Source of the DNA: Trametes villosa
Lineage: Eukaryota; Basidiomycota; Agaricomycetes; Polyporales; Polyporaceae
Direction: 5' to 3'
Length of the DNA: 64,000 bases
Assembly (NCBI GenBank): GCA_002964805.2
Contig: PUDQ02000045.1
Span: 84,844 to 148,843, forward strand
Made by a program: the position numbers and the translations under genes. The notes beneath the pieces are model-generated. The model searched no databases and was not told where the DNA came from. It saw nothing but the letters and a program-made list of their open reading frames with translations. Below, in pieces: positions 1 through 10,568 of the stretch (the first letter of the stretch is position 1; each line of letters opens with the position of its first letter).

Positions 1-1078
1 CGAGCTGTGTCGCTACAAGAGCTGCTGGAGGACGGGTTTGAGCACGTCCGTTGGGATGGCCGGTAAGCGTTCAAGTGTGCGTTGCTATTAGGGCTCTGTA
101 GAACTAACGTGCTGCATCAAGCACGCCTCGCCCGCTCCTCGACCGCGACGGCACAGTCTTCGCTGTGCTGGCGGGCTGTCCCAATGATGCAACCTGGGAT
201 GACGCCGCACGCGAGGCGGCATCATTGTTGGAGGGCGCGCGCCGCGCGCGCGAGGCGTTCGGCACGCAAGGCATTCACCGCCGCGGAGCGTACCCGTGCA
301 TCACGACGGGTATATCCTACGGCGGCGGGCAGACGGTATGCTACTACGGACTGTGCTGCACGCGCGCCCCTCTAACCAGACCTCCAGTATCCGAAGAACT
401 TTTCCAACCCCGAGCCGGTCCAGCGCATCGCTGATGATCTTGTCGCTAGCCTGTGCATCGAGCACCTTGCGCACTTTGGTAGTAGTAAGTACGCTCCCAC
501 CACTGACTAGCGTACTGCACGTACTGAAGCTCGCTCAAGGCGTGCTTCGGCTCTTTGCCCCGCGTCTGCACGGGTATTACAGGCGCACGCTGGACGGCTT
601 GTGCGCGCGCGACAAAGACCTCGCCCCGCTCTTCCCGCGCAGCGCCTTTGCGGCCTGCACGTTCAACCTCGGTCCCAAAACCGTGACATACGTGCATACG
701 GATGGCTTCAATCTGCCCTGGGGCTGGTGCGCGGTCACGGCACTTGGCGACTTCGATCCTACAAAGGGCGGACATCTCGTCCTATGGGATCTGAAGATGG
801 TCATCGAGTTCCCGCCAGGGGCGACTATCCTCATCCCATCGGCTGTCCTCCGCCATTCGACCACCCAGCTGCACGACGGTGAGACTCGCTACTCATTCAC
901 GCAGTACTTTGCCGGCGGACTCTTCCGCTGGGTAGACTATGGATACCGCCCCAAGAAGGTCTTCGACGAACTGCAGAGGCTTGAGGGATGGTCGCGGCCA
1001 GCCGGTCCGGCCTGGGGGCAGGATGGCCTGCAGATGTTGAGTAAGTGGGCGGAATTTGCAGACTTATACCAACAGTAG
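1..1078 (+). CDS. 2OG/Fe(II) dioxygenase, transposon-associated (TET/JBP-like) family, 5' partial
   Basis: This is the 3' part of a gene that begins before the window. The exon model is <1..62, 122..335, 388..484, 540..1078; all introns are GT-AG and the phases agree. The product carries a double-stranded beta-helix dioxygenase core: a GGGQ motif at the end of exon 2, the metal pair HTD (in YVHTDGFNLP), a GGHLVLWDLK strand, a distal histidine in LRHS, and an arginine in ETRYSFTQY that would bind 2-oxoglutarate. Such enzymes need Fe(II) and 2OG. The family is expanded in mushrooms and resembles the fungal TET/JBP oxidases of 5-methylcytosine, often found near KDZ transposons. That assignment is from memory of the family and needs an HMM; the dioxygenase fold itself is well supported. 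No stop or frame break is visible. A pseudogene of the same family lies at about 13.8-14.8 kb. Confidence 0.75.
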
Positions 1079-1384
1079 ACATCTCGCATAGGTACTACCT
1101 TAGATCCACCCTAATGAATTCGCGCGCGCGCTGAGGCCAGATGCGTGGTGAGACGCGTCTCGTCTGGGCGCGGTAACATCTACCCGGCGCGCGGACGCAG
1201 TCTCCCTTCATCGATCGAGGAGTGAGACGCGTCTCACCATCCAGTAGCGCCTGCGCGCCGTCCAGTCGCGCCGCCATCCCGCTGTGTTAGCACGCCCCTG
1301 TCTCCTCTTGCTTGTCTCTTGCCACCCCACGAAGCTCGCGCCCGCTGCTTTTCATCACTCGCACACCTGGAACAAGGCGTCGAC

Positions 1385-2059
1385 ATGCAGGACCCTGTGC
1401 AGGATGCTCAGGCTGAGCGGGCAGCTCGAGCCAAACTCCTTCGCAAGGCTCGCAATTTGCGCCATCGCGAGAAACTCAAGCAGTCAGTACCGGGCTGCAG
1501 TCCGCCGCTTTCGATTCGTTCTCTAATCTACCGACTTGCACAGGCGGAAGGCCAGCCGGGACGCCCCTACCGCGGCGGCTGCACTCCAAGTCGCAGTTCA
1601 ACCGATCGTGGCCAGGTGAGCGTCGCACTTCACTACAGCGTCAATGGCCCCCTGCTGAGCTGAGACTAACACAGGCAGAACGCCATCCTGATTCCACGCA
1701 TGCCAAACACGGTGCTGACCTCCGCCCTCGCCGTGCTCAATTCGCGCCTCCGCAACTGGGGATTTTGATATGATAGAGATGGGCACATTGCCGCAGTAGA
1801 CGAGGACCTTTGAAGTGCGCAGGAGTCGGCGGAGGCGTACGAGGGCTGGGTAGGGCGTTGGAATAGCTGGGTAATGGAAGGTGATCAGATTCTAGACGAC
1901 ATGGAGGTTTTGCTGGGAGATGGCATGCTGGACAGTCTTGGACATCAGGATGCCCTGTCTATGTGGAGGTCCATGACCTCTGTTGTCTTTCAGGCGCAGT
2001 GGATGATCGCTGTTGCAGAAGCCCGCGCCGATAGCACAGAGACTGTAAAAGCAATGTAA
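1385..2059 (+). pseudogene. unknown protein with basic N-terminus, in-frame stops
   Basis: Three exons can be joined in phase (1385..1482, 1544..1615, 1675 onward). They give a basic, probably helical N-terminus (MQDPVQDAQAERAARAK) followed by an alanine-rich stretch. The frame then meets TGA at 1766-1768 and again at 1811-1813, yet stays open to 2059, reading residues such as EAYEGWVGRWNSWVMEGDQ. Either this is a decayed gene, or a weak intron (about 1733-1822, donor GTGCTC) removes both stops. I do not recognise the family. It converges on the viroplasmin-domain gene at 2165-3306. Confidence 0.4.
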
Positions 2060-2164
2060 CAGATCATACAATTGAAACGTTCCAGAGCACTACAGCGCGT
2101 CGAGCTACACGACATACAAGGACTTGCTACCAGGCCGGCGAGATATACAGCGTGGTGGCCGGGT

Positions 2165-3306
2165 CTACAGCTCGCTGCCGCTGTACGCGTACAGTTGCTC
2201 GTCCTCATCGTCCTCACCGTCCTCGTCGATCTCGACGACGGGGACTCCCACCTCCCCCTCCATGTAGCTCTCGACGAAGAACCGCGCCGCCTGGGCTCGC
2301 GTCGGGAACGGGACGATCTTCATGCCGGGGTGCCATCCTGCATTGAGGAGGGCTGTCGGTCTGTTTCAATTAGCTAAGCATCCGATAAGCAGGAGCATGT
2401 GGACGTACCTATCGTGATACACGCCGGGGCGATCACCGCGCACCACAACGTACATCGTGTTCCCCGGGCGCACAACGATCTGCTCGAGCCCGCGCGCCGA
2501 GCCTGTGCCCGCGCAGTTGCCGCCCTTGGCAGCGCGCGAAGTGGACTTTGAGGCAGCGCTCGTCGACGAGGCGACGCTAACGCCCGAGGAGCGAGTACGG
2601 TGGCGAGGAGCGCGCGTGTTCGAGGCCGCTGACTTGGAGGGCGAGCGGGCTGTATCTCCTCGAGGGCGGCCCGAGATTGGGGTGCTTGACCGAGAGTTGC
2701 TATCGGCGTCGAGGGCGCTCGAGACACTGGATTCCCTGGAGATTGAGGATGCGGGCGAGGCCGGGGTTGGAGAGCGCCTGCGGGTGGTGCGCCTGCGTCG
2801 CGGGGCAGCGCCCTCCTCTGCTGCCTCTTGCGGGAGGCGGATAGGGATAGCGGGGGGAGGAGAGAGGATGGGGACGGTCTGTTCGTACGTGGCATCGTCC
2901 GGTGCGCTTGTATCACGCTTTTCCCCAGTCAAGCCTGGCGTCGCGTGTGCCGGACGAGGCGCGGGAGGGACCCAGTTGGGGAGCTTGGACGGGCCCTCAG
3001 CCCATGCAGTGCGCGCATCTTCGAGGCGGCGGAAAGACTTGTGGATACCGCCCGGAAAAGCTGACACCATTGCGCTTGTGAGGCCCCTACCGGACATTTA
3101 GTACACGTCGTGGCAATGATTCGAGACACTCACCAGTTGTTAAAGAGCCCGATGGCTCGTCCTACCCACACAACATAGGTCTTGCCCTTGGGGCAGCGGG
3201 CGCCGATCGGGACGATGAAGCCGTTGGCATCGAGCTTCGGGGTGTCGCCCAGGGACCCAGTGAGCTGGTCCCAGTCTTGGATGAGAACCGGGCTGACCCT
3301 TCCCAT
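2165..3306 (-). CDS. protein with two viroplasmin/RNase H1 N-terminal-like domains
   Basis: Three exons on the minus strand, complement(2165..2360, 2409..3086, 3134..3306), join in phase to 348 residues. The first domain, about residues 40-85, reads KTYVVWVGRAIGLFNNW followed by FPGGIHKSFRRLEDA. The second, about 267-325, reads MYVVVRGDRPGVYHDR followed by MKIVPFPTRAQAARFF. Both fit the caulimovirus viroplasmin / RNase H1 N-terminal fold: a Y-V-V-x-G-R-x-x-G-hydrophobic core, then a K-x-F and an aromatic-containing helix. In RNase H1 this module binds RNA/DNA hybrids. No catalytic RNase H domain is present. The middle (about 100-265) is serine-, arginine- and proline-rich and probably disordered, and the C-terminus is acidic. 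It may bind nucleic acid. The start was chosen because it opens exon 1 just before the first domain. Confidence 0.65.
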
Positions 3307-3536
3307 GAGAGCAAGGCGAAAGAGCAGGTAGCTGCAGCGAAGGCAGGAAGCAGGGAGAGTTGGTGGTGGTGGGGAGATAAGGAACAGCGCATCCCGGCGG
3401 CTCAGGCTCGCGCATCGATCAAGTTCGGTTTGCTCACGTGATCCCCTTGAGACTTGCGCGCGTGGCTCCGGTTTCGACGCGCCGCACCTCCTCCTCCACC
3501 TCCCGTCGTGTCGCTTGCTGCTGAAAGCCCTCCGAC

Positions 3537-6500
3537 ATGGCGCCCCCTGTGAACTTCGATGCGACCGACATCACCGCTAATTGCGCGCCGAATACGAGCT
3601 CCCAAGCCACACGCGACCGGCGGAAGAAGAGACACCAAAAGGAGAAGAAGGGAGGCAAGGCCGGGAACCAGGGCAACTTCCACGGCGCCCGGAAGGCGTT
3701 GTTGGACGAATACTTCCCGGAATTCGCGGAGATCAAGGGGTCGGGGCGCACAGTTACGAACAAGTACTGGGACAAGCTCTTCGCGGCATACTGGGCCAAA
3801 TTCCCCTGGTACCTCCCCCTCAACAAGGAGCCCGAAGATCTTCACGAGTATCCGGCGCCCAAATCTAGCCCTGAGGTGGACGAGGAGCATGGCAAGGTTG
3901 TTGCCAAGACACAGCAGGTAAGTAGCGCATTCCTATTTCTGCAGGCATGTCCTGACGTCTTACACTTCCTATAGCGCATCAAGAGCCACTTGGGCTACCG
4001 CTACACCCAAACACAGCTCAAGGAGCAGAACCCCTGGCGCCCCCTCCTTGCTTGTCTCAAGACCCGAGCGAAGGCCCTTCCGCCGCCGCGCCGCGTGGCA
4101 GGTGTTCATGAATCAGAACCCGGACACGGTCAATGAGCTTTTTGAGGAACGGTGGGCGGGCAAGGACCTCCCGAAGGAGGAGCATCTCAATGCTCGCGGT
4201 GAGATCGCGCGCGAGCTGTTCGCGCAGGAGCCGAAGGAGGTACAAGACGCGCTCGAGGTAGAGGCCGATCGAACGCACCAGGAGGATCTCACCGCGTATC
4301 AAACGGCTGCCCTGCCTGCAGCGGAGGAGACAGACGAAGATTCGCTCAACCGGTATGTACACGTCTCCGATGGATCCTCTCTCAAGCTCACCTCATACAG
4401 TGCGCGCCAGGACTTTGCGACAGTCGTGCAGCCCCTCCTAGAGCTTCTACAGGAGTACACGGGCCTCTACTGCACGCTCATCGCCGGAGTACCGCTCCCC
4501 GCAGGCCCACAGGAGTTCTTCCTCAAAGTGTGAGTACGCTCATCCGGGAGGAGGCGGCTTGCTCATCTGTGTGATCTAGCGTCACGAGCGGCCGGACGGC
4601 TGGCCCCGTGCCCCAGCCATGGCACGTCTACGAGAAGGAACACTTCTCCACAGATGTGATGCACTCCTTCACGCGCTTCCTGATGAAAACGCCAGGTACG
4701 TCGAACCCAGCTCGTGTTGTATTGCATCACTAACACTCCGCATAGAGTACATTCAACGAACGAACGGCGCGGGATCGTCCAACGCGGCAGGGCAGAACAG
4801 TCCCTCCCCGAGCGATTCGGGTCTGGCAGCACTCTCGTCCCTCGGCCTGAAGATCTCTCCTCTCCCAAGCCCATCCGCCGGCGCAGGGGCACGTAGTGGA
4901 GCCGCACGGCGAAAGGGGAAGCAGCCGGCGCGCGCATCGCTTCGCAGCCAGAAGGGCGAGGAGCCGGACGCGACCTCGAGCTCAGAGAGTTCGGATGACG
5001 AGGAAGATGAAGAGGATGACGAAGACGATAGCGACGACGTCTCGGAGGAGGAGGAGGAGGAGGAGGAGGAGGAGGAGGAGGAGGAGGAAGAGGAGGAAGG
5101 AGACGAGCTCGCCGGGGAGGAGGCGTCGGGAAAGCCACGTGCTCCTACCCCCACCATGGAGGAGCTTGGGTTTAGGGGCGCGATGGCTGCGAGGCTGAAC
5201 GCGCTCCCGGCTCGACAGCGCCGCGCGCAAATGTTCCGGTGGAGTTTCGCCTCGGACTGGGAGCGCGAAGCCGAGAACCTCCGCGCTCAGAACACCGACG
5301 CCATGTCCGAAATCTCTCGCAAGTACGGTGTTCCCTTCAAGAAGCCAGAGCAGAAGAAGCGAAGGGCGAAGAAGCATGCGCCCGACGCGTCTACCGCATC
5401 ACAGCCCCCAAGGCGGTCAGGTCGCCTTCAGGCACGAGGGGATGATGGTGCCTCTGTGCCCACATCCCCTGGAGCTGCGACGTCTAAGCCGCCGACGCCC
5501 CCGCCTGCAACGTCGAGCACGCCCGCCGCATCGAACACGCCCACCGCGACGAACTCCCCCGCCGCGATCAACACGCCCGCCGCAACGAACACGCCCGCCA
5601 CGTCAGACCCCGCTGCGGCGTCGAACACGCCCGGGGCTACCAGCGCCCCCGCCGCGTCGAACGGCGCCCCTGCCGCGTCGACCACGCCCGAGGCCATCAA
5701 CGCACCCGTGACATCGAACGCGCCCGCGGCGTCGAACGCGCCCGCGGCGTCGAACGCACCCGGCGCGTCAGACGCCTCCGCGCCGTCGAACACGCTTGCA
5801 GCGTCAAAGGCGCCCGCGCCCACCGCGCCCGCACCCACAGCGTCCACCACGGCTGATCCGCCGCGCCCGCGCCCGCGCGCCCCTCAAACGACGTCTGCCA
5901 CGCCTGCCCCCACAACACTCTCTGCGCCCGCGCCCGCGCCTGCAACTTCCACTACGCCCGCTCGCCCAGCTCCTGCAACCGTCTCGACGTGGCCATCGAC
6001 ATGAGCGGATGGCCATCGTGGATCAAGGAGGCGTTCAAGCGCCTGGACAGAGAAGACTACGGGGAGGACTTCCGTCGCGCTGTCGCCTGGTGGACGGTGT
6101 ACGAACGCACGCACGAGTGGGAAACCACGGTGAGTACGCTCTCGTGTAGGCTAATATTATTCTTTTTTGCCGATCTACTTGCTCAGACAAAGAGCCTCCC
6201 GACCAAGGCCCGCCCGCCTGCGATTGCGGAGTGGGTCAAGTACGGGCGGAAGCTGGACAAGAACCCAAAGATACCCGACGACGAGGTCTACGCACGCGCC
6301 TGGAACGCGTGGTGGCTGGAGCTACAGCCGGATTGGCGGAAGGACAAGCATGGCGGGACTCTCCGTGTGGGCTCGGGACCATGGGGGGCACTCGATCACC
6401 CCGGGAAGAACGGCGTATTCATGGCGCTCCTCTCCCTCATGTGGTGGAAAGACGCTGCCATCGCTACCGAGGATGAGTGCCAGGAGGCCGTTCTTGACAT

Positions 6501-6666
6501 TGGATGGGTGATCTGGCAGATGGTGTCCAGTGGCGCCCGGGTTGGAGGGTAAGTCTTCAGTACACCTTCTGCTTCTTCCGCCATATTCACATACTAATTG
6601 GCCTGCAGAAAGTGTCCAGCAGATCCTGAGCAGCCCACCAGCAAGGCCAAGAAAATGCGTCACTAG
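3537..6666 (+). pseudogene. agaricomycete conserved unknown protein, acidic and STPA-rich middle, two frame breaks
   Basis: The gene starts MAPPVNFDATDITAN at 3537. The exon ends can be read: 3537..3917, 3975.., ..4352, 4401..4529, 4580..4695, 4746.., ..6129, 6187..6548, 6609..6666. The N-terminal part has the layout of a family common in mushrooms (lysine-rich start, KYWDKLFAAYWAKFPW, later WHVYEKEHFS). A glutamate run follows (5046-5100), then a basic patch, then about 180 residues of degenerate A/S/N/T/P repeats, and finally a tryptophan-rich C-terminal region (WPSWIKEAFKRL, WNAWWLELQPDW). Two one-base frame changes are needed, one near 4075-4095 in a CCGCCGCCGCGCCGCG run and one near 5990-6000. 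The copy is therefore broken, or the sequence has errors there. A separate gene starting at the ATG at 6001 is an alternative for the 3' part. Function is unknown. Confidence 0.55.
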
Positions 6667-7146
6667 TAGTACTACCTATGTTGAACTGTCCCTCCCTGTA
6701 TGCGTGCACCGTCTCCCCCTGTACAATTTTGTTATGTGCTGAATATACCTATTGTGTGCTTCATTGACGTCCTGGTGATTGCCCCCTACCTGCCTGCAGC
6801 TTGATTAGAGAATAAACAACTTATTGTGGATCATCGCTTGCTGCCCAAGTGTTAAGCGCCGGCGCGAGGCTACGGGCCGCTTTGGGAGGCTGCGGAGCGC
6901 CCGGAGGAGGCGGTCTACCGTTTTGGGACGCTATGCGCCACCGACGGGAGGTGCCGAGCTGCTTTCGGACATCCTGGCGGGCGTTGCGGAGGAAAGGAGG
7001 CCAACCTACCGCTTTAGGAAGGCAGCCGAGAAGCCGAAGGGGGCCCAAGAGGCACCCCCGGAGGCCACCGGGGGAACCTGAAACTTCAGGTGTACAGCCG
7101 GCTTTATTTGTATCGCGGGCCGGGCTAACAACCGGTTGTTGAAGTT
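6667..7146. other. intergenic region between convergent genes, two short palindromes
   Basis: I see no gene here. Two short palindromes stand out: ACCTGAAACTTCAGGT (7076-7091, 7-bp arms) and AACAACCGGTTGTT (7127-7140, perfect). Both lie next to the stop codon of the gene at 7147-8493, so they would fall in its 3' untranslated region. Confidence 0.4.
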
Positions 7147-8493
7147 TCATTCCCACACCAGCAGCTGGCCCTCCGCGGGCTTGTCCGCGCCCTCCGCCGT
7201 CGTGCCCAACGGACCTGCGCCCGCGGTCTGCCGGGCGCCGGACCTCGTCATCACCCGCTCCAGCCGGACCTCCTCCAGCACCCGCTCCCAGTCCTTCTCG
7301 TTCGAGTCGAACTCGTCGGAGTCCATCGGAATGTACTCCGACTCCTCGTCATCGGGGTCGGAGTCGGGTGCGCGGTGGCGGCGACGGATCATCGCGCGGT
7401 ATACTGCCGTGCAGTACCCCACGATGACCTCCTCACGGTCCTCGATGGCCTCGCACCTCGCCTCCCGCTCCACCGCCAACTCATGGCGGAGCAGCTGCAC
7501 CTCTCCGAGGAGAGCGTGCATCAGCTCCACCCCGCTGAGCGGACCTGGCCCCGCGGACCAGATGTTTGCGGCCGCCAGCGCCGCGGTCGGGTTGCTGGGC
7601 ACCATCGTGAAGAATGGCACCCCCGTCCCGGGCGCTGGGTGAACGGGCCCCGCTGGTCCGCCGCCTCCGCCACCTCCGGCTGCTCCAACTCCGACACCTT
7701 CGCCCACTCCCCCGACGGCGACCCCACTTGCGCGACTCGGCCCCGCCTGGGGTTGAGCCGGCGCGGGCTTGCGGGGCGTCGACTCCGGCGACGAGTCAAC
7801 CTTGCGCTTCTTCTTCGGCCGGTCGTCCTCCTCCGACTCCACGTCCGCCTTGGCGGGCTTCTTCCCCGCCTTTTTGTCGGCCCTTGCCGCCGCCTGCTCC
7901 GCCTTCTTCGCCGCCACACGGTCGGCGTTGTCCCGCTCGTGCTGGCGGAGTCGGTTGGTGAGCTCCGGGGGCATGCCGCCACGAGCCCCGACGCACGGTT
8001 TCTTGTGGTGCTGGCACTCCGTGCAGGAGCTCGTCTTCGGGCCTTGCCAGAAAAGGCATTCCACGTCGTTGTTGCCGCAGTGGTGGCAGGGGATCCTGTA
8101 ATAAGGCCGTTAGCCACTCCCTTACTCCGCCAACCCCGCCACGTCCGACTTACTCCGGCTGGATGAGCTCGCCATCCTCATCCTCGTCGTCAACGTCGAT
8201 CGGCTTGCGCTTTTCTCCGCGCGGCTGGCCCTACGTCGGGGTTAGCTCCGACATCCGAACCCCGAACCCCGCCGCGTACTCACCTCGAGCGCGACGTTCC
8301 GCGCCACCACCCGATCCCGCTCGATCTGCGCCAACCTCTCCTCCTCGGCCTCCCTCTCCGCCCGCGCCTTCTCCTCCGCCGCTTTTCGCGCCTTCGCGGC
8401 TGCCCGCTCCGCCTTGCTCTGCGCGAAGAACTCCAACACGCGGTCCTCGTAGTCCGACTCCGTCTCGTCGGGCTTGCGTTTGGGGGCGTCCAT
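7147..8493 (-). CDS. six-cysteine (Zn2Cys6-like) protein
   Basis: Three exons, complement(7147..8095, 8154..8230, 8284..8493), join in phase to 411 residues. Residues 1-70 are a charged helix rich in alanine, lysine and glutamate. The cysteines sit at about 99, 102, 109, 120, 123 and 130, giving CX2CX6CX10CX2CX6C. This is the spacing of the fungal Zn(II)2Cys6 cluster, although the sequence around it (CHHCGNNDVEC, CTECQHHKKPC) is not that of a typical GAL4-type factor. A basic patch (RPKKKRK) resembling a nuclear localisation signal follows, then a glycine/proline-rich linker, a helical region (LLGEVQLLRHELAVERE) and an acidic C-terminal part. A nuclear or DNA-binding role is an inference. The gene at 60.8-62.9 kb carries a similar cluster. 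Confidence 0.65.
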
Positions 8494-8676
8494 TGTCGGG
8501 GTTGGCTGGTGCGGAGGCGTCCCTGTAGACAGGATATAGTTTCTCCTACAGTTGCTGTAGCGCGAGTTACAGTTTCTCCAGCAACACCAGGGACTGAAGT
8601 TGCTGGAGAAACTATGTCACGGACTCAGCTTCCAAAGGAGGTAAAATGTGGAAAGTGCAGAAAATGGCACTAGCAG

Positions 8677-8741
8677 GGATTGAACCCGGGACCTCCATGA
8701 TCTGAGCATCATTAGAGTTACTAGTGCTTACCACTGCACCA
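8677..8741 (-). promoter_or_regulatory. tRNA-like Pol III promoter, left arm
   Basis: On the minus strand an A box (TGGTGCAGTGG, 8731-8741) matches TRGYNNARNNG, and a B box (GGTTCAATCC, 8677-8686) matches GGTTCRANNCC. Their spacing is tRNA-like. The flanks cannot form a proper acceptor stem, so this is a tRNA-derived promoter and not a tRNA gene. Confidence 0.6.
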
Positions 8742-9266
8742 CCAGTCTGATATTTTCTCTAGGGTGTAATCCCAATATATCACTATCTTTTGGCTCCCCT
8801 ATACCTATAGTAAGTGTCTATAGAGAGTATCTAAAAAGCGGTCAAAAGTGCGACCAAACACCATACTATAGGGGTTCTTATACTGTACCTATATGACCAA
8901 TCCGGCGGGTCACAGGTCACACGGACCCCCGCCGCACCGGATATGGGTCGGTGTCCCGCGTCACAGCAGTCCCCGCCGCTTTGGGGCTGGCCAAGGCCCG
9001 GTCACAGCCAAAAATTGGCGCCGGAGCGGCCCTGCGGGGCCACCGCGCCGCTTTCCGTACCGGCCGGTCACAAACTGCCGCCGGTTGCGCCGCTTTGGGC
9101 GGCCGCGCCGCTTCCGTCCGCCCGGTCACAGCCCAAACCCCGCGCCGGATTGGTCGTACAGCTACAGTAGCCTGTATAGAGTGCATATTGAGCTACTATA
9201 GAGGCTGGGGGGGGCAAAAAAGCGGTGATATATTGCAATTAGAACCCTGAAAAAGCAACAGTACCA

Positions 9267-9329
9267 CGGTGTAGTGGTTAATATTAGTTGGGTTAGTTCC
9301 TGGTCACCTTTAGGTCCCGGGTTCAATCC
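9267..9329 (+). promoter_or_regulatory. tRNA-like Pol III promoter, right arm
   Basis: An A box with one mismatch (CGGTGTAGTGG, 9267-9277) and a perfect B box (GGTTCAATCC, 9320-9329) point to the right, away from the similar promoter in the left arm. A T6 run after the element (about 9704-9709) could end a Pol III transcript. The lack of an acceptor stem argues against a functional tRNA. Confidence 0.55.
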
Positions 9330-9445
9330 CTGCTGGTGGCAACTTCTGCATTATGGCGCATTTTCCTTTCCTTGGGGAAGGCTGCCGTGCAACATAGTTT
9401 CTGCAGCAACTTCAGGCCCTGATGTTGCTGGAGAAACTGTAACTC

Positions 9446-9641
9446 ATGTGGGAATCAGAGCTCGAGGAGGGCGGACGCAGGCGGTTTGCCTTGAGACGGG
9501 GCGAACGAAGGGTGTCTCGTTGCAAACGCGTGAGGTACAATCGAGTAATCTACGCGGTATATATACGAGCACCGGGGCGGAATGCAAACGGAAAGACGCC
9601 GGGCCGAGCGTAGCCGCTCATACCGAACGGCGAAATACAAC
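9446..9641. mobile_element. 196-bp insertion flanked by AACTC
   Basis: Compared with the left arm, the right arm of the foldback element is interrupted here. AACTC stands on both sides (9441-9445 and 9642-9646), which suggests a 5-bp target duplication. Parts of the insert, including a segment starting CTCGTTGCAAACGCG, resemble sequence near 57.77-57.91 kb, so it is probably a member of an interspersed repeat family. Confidence 0.45.
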
Positions 9642-9909
9642 AACTCGCGCTACAGCAATTCCAGGAGGAAACTATATCCTGCCCACACCCACTGGTGTGG
9701 TGCGAGTTTTTTCGAGTTGAGAGTGGTTAAGGAAGAAAAGGCAAAGTCTCACCTCACCCCTGCGCTCAAGATTATATACTACCCCCGAACCCCGATCTCC
9801 GATTCCGACCCTGCGTACCTCCGTCCTCTCTTTTTTTCACGCGCTAAACTTTAACGGACAGGTCACGTGCTCTTAGGCCCTCATGGGTTCGGGCCTAGTG
9901 GGGAGGCAC

Positions 9910-10554
9910 TGTTACATCCCATGCGCCACCTCCGAAGGTTCGGACCTCATGTCCGCCCAGGTCCGCTCGTGTCCGCCCATGTCCGCCGTACGTCCGCTCT
10001 AGTCCGATACTTACTTACCATGTCCGCCATGTCCGCCTATGTCTGCTCATGTCCGCTCATGTCCGATACTTACTCCGCTCCTTATCTACGGTATTGACTC
10101 GGAAGGACGAAGACAATAGCTTATTGTATTCGGACTTCCCTCTTTCGGACTTCCTTCCTTTTACGTCGCTCCTTATTGTTTCGCCAGAACAATTAGATTA
10201 CTTCTATAAATACTCGCCTGGATGTAGACTATTCCTCAGTTCGTATATCTCGTTGTAAAGCGTCTTATCCGCACTCAATCTACCTCCTCCGCATTCCCTA
10301 CCTCTTGTCCGATCTCCTCCGCTCGTCCACCTCCGACCTCCGACCTCCGCCCGACCCTTGTCCGAAGTCAAGGACACGACTCAGACTCGAGGTGTTGCTA
10401 ATAGCCTCGCCGAAGTCCTTACCTTGTGCGCTCGTCCCGAGTCCAGGTCCGACCTGACCCCCGACTCCGACTTCCGATCCCCGACCTCCGATCTCCGAGG
10501 TCCGACCCCGAAGTCCGACCCCGACTCGGTCCCCCGATCCGCACGGTCGTAACA
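9910..10554. repeat. probable solo LTR (TGTTAC...GTAACA), TCCG-rich
   Basis: The segment starts TGTTAC and ends GTAACA, a perfect 6-bp terminal inverted repeat of TG...CA type. It is full of short TCCG-containing repeats (ATGTCCGCC, CCTCCGA). No matching second LTR or internal coding region is present, and the flanking bases (GGCAC and CCGCC) are not a target duplication. A solo LTR with lost duplication is the best reading; plain low-complexity DNA is the alternative. The ATG of the next gene lies 15 bp beyond its right end. Confidence 0.45.
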
Positions 10555-10568
10555 CCGCCCTTCCGTCC

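Larger units (their letters stand above)
8530..9681. mobile_element. foldback element with tRNA-like promoters in both arms
   Basis: The two ends are inverted copies of each other. The left arm begins CAGGATATAGTTTCTCCT and the right arm ends with its near complement (AGGAAACTATATCCTG). The similarity goes inward over about 300 bp on each side, through the tRNA-like segments and AATATATCAC stretches. The centre (about 8890-9160) is GC-rich and repeats GGTCACA several times. No protein is encoded. Each arm contains a Pol III A box and B box pointing outward. The right arm is broken by a 196-bp insertion (9446-9641). No clear target duplication was found. It could be a single foldback element, or two tRNA-derived SINEs lying head to head. 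Confidence 0.6.

Noticed and set aside
1766..1813. Selenocysteine codons
   Set aside because: Selenoproteins are almost unknown in fungi and no SECIS-like element was seen; decay or a weak intron is simpler.
4753..5157. Poly-serine or poly-arginine proteins opposite the glutamate run
   Set aside because: They are shadow frames of the GAG repeat in the gene at 3,537-6,666.
8660..9350. Two tRNA genes
   Set aside because: The A and B boxes fit, but the flanks cannot form an acceptor stem or a normal anticodon arm.
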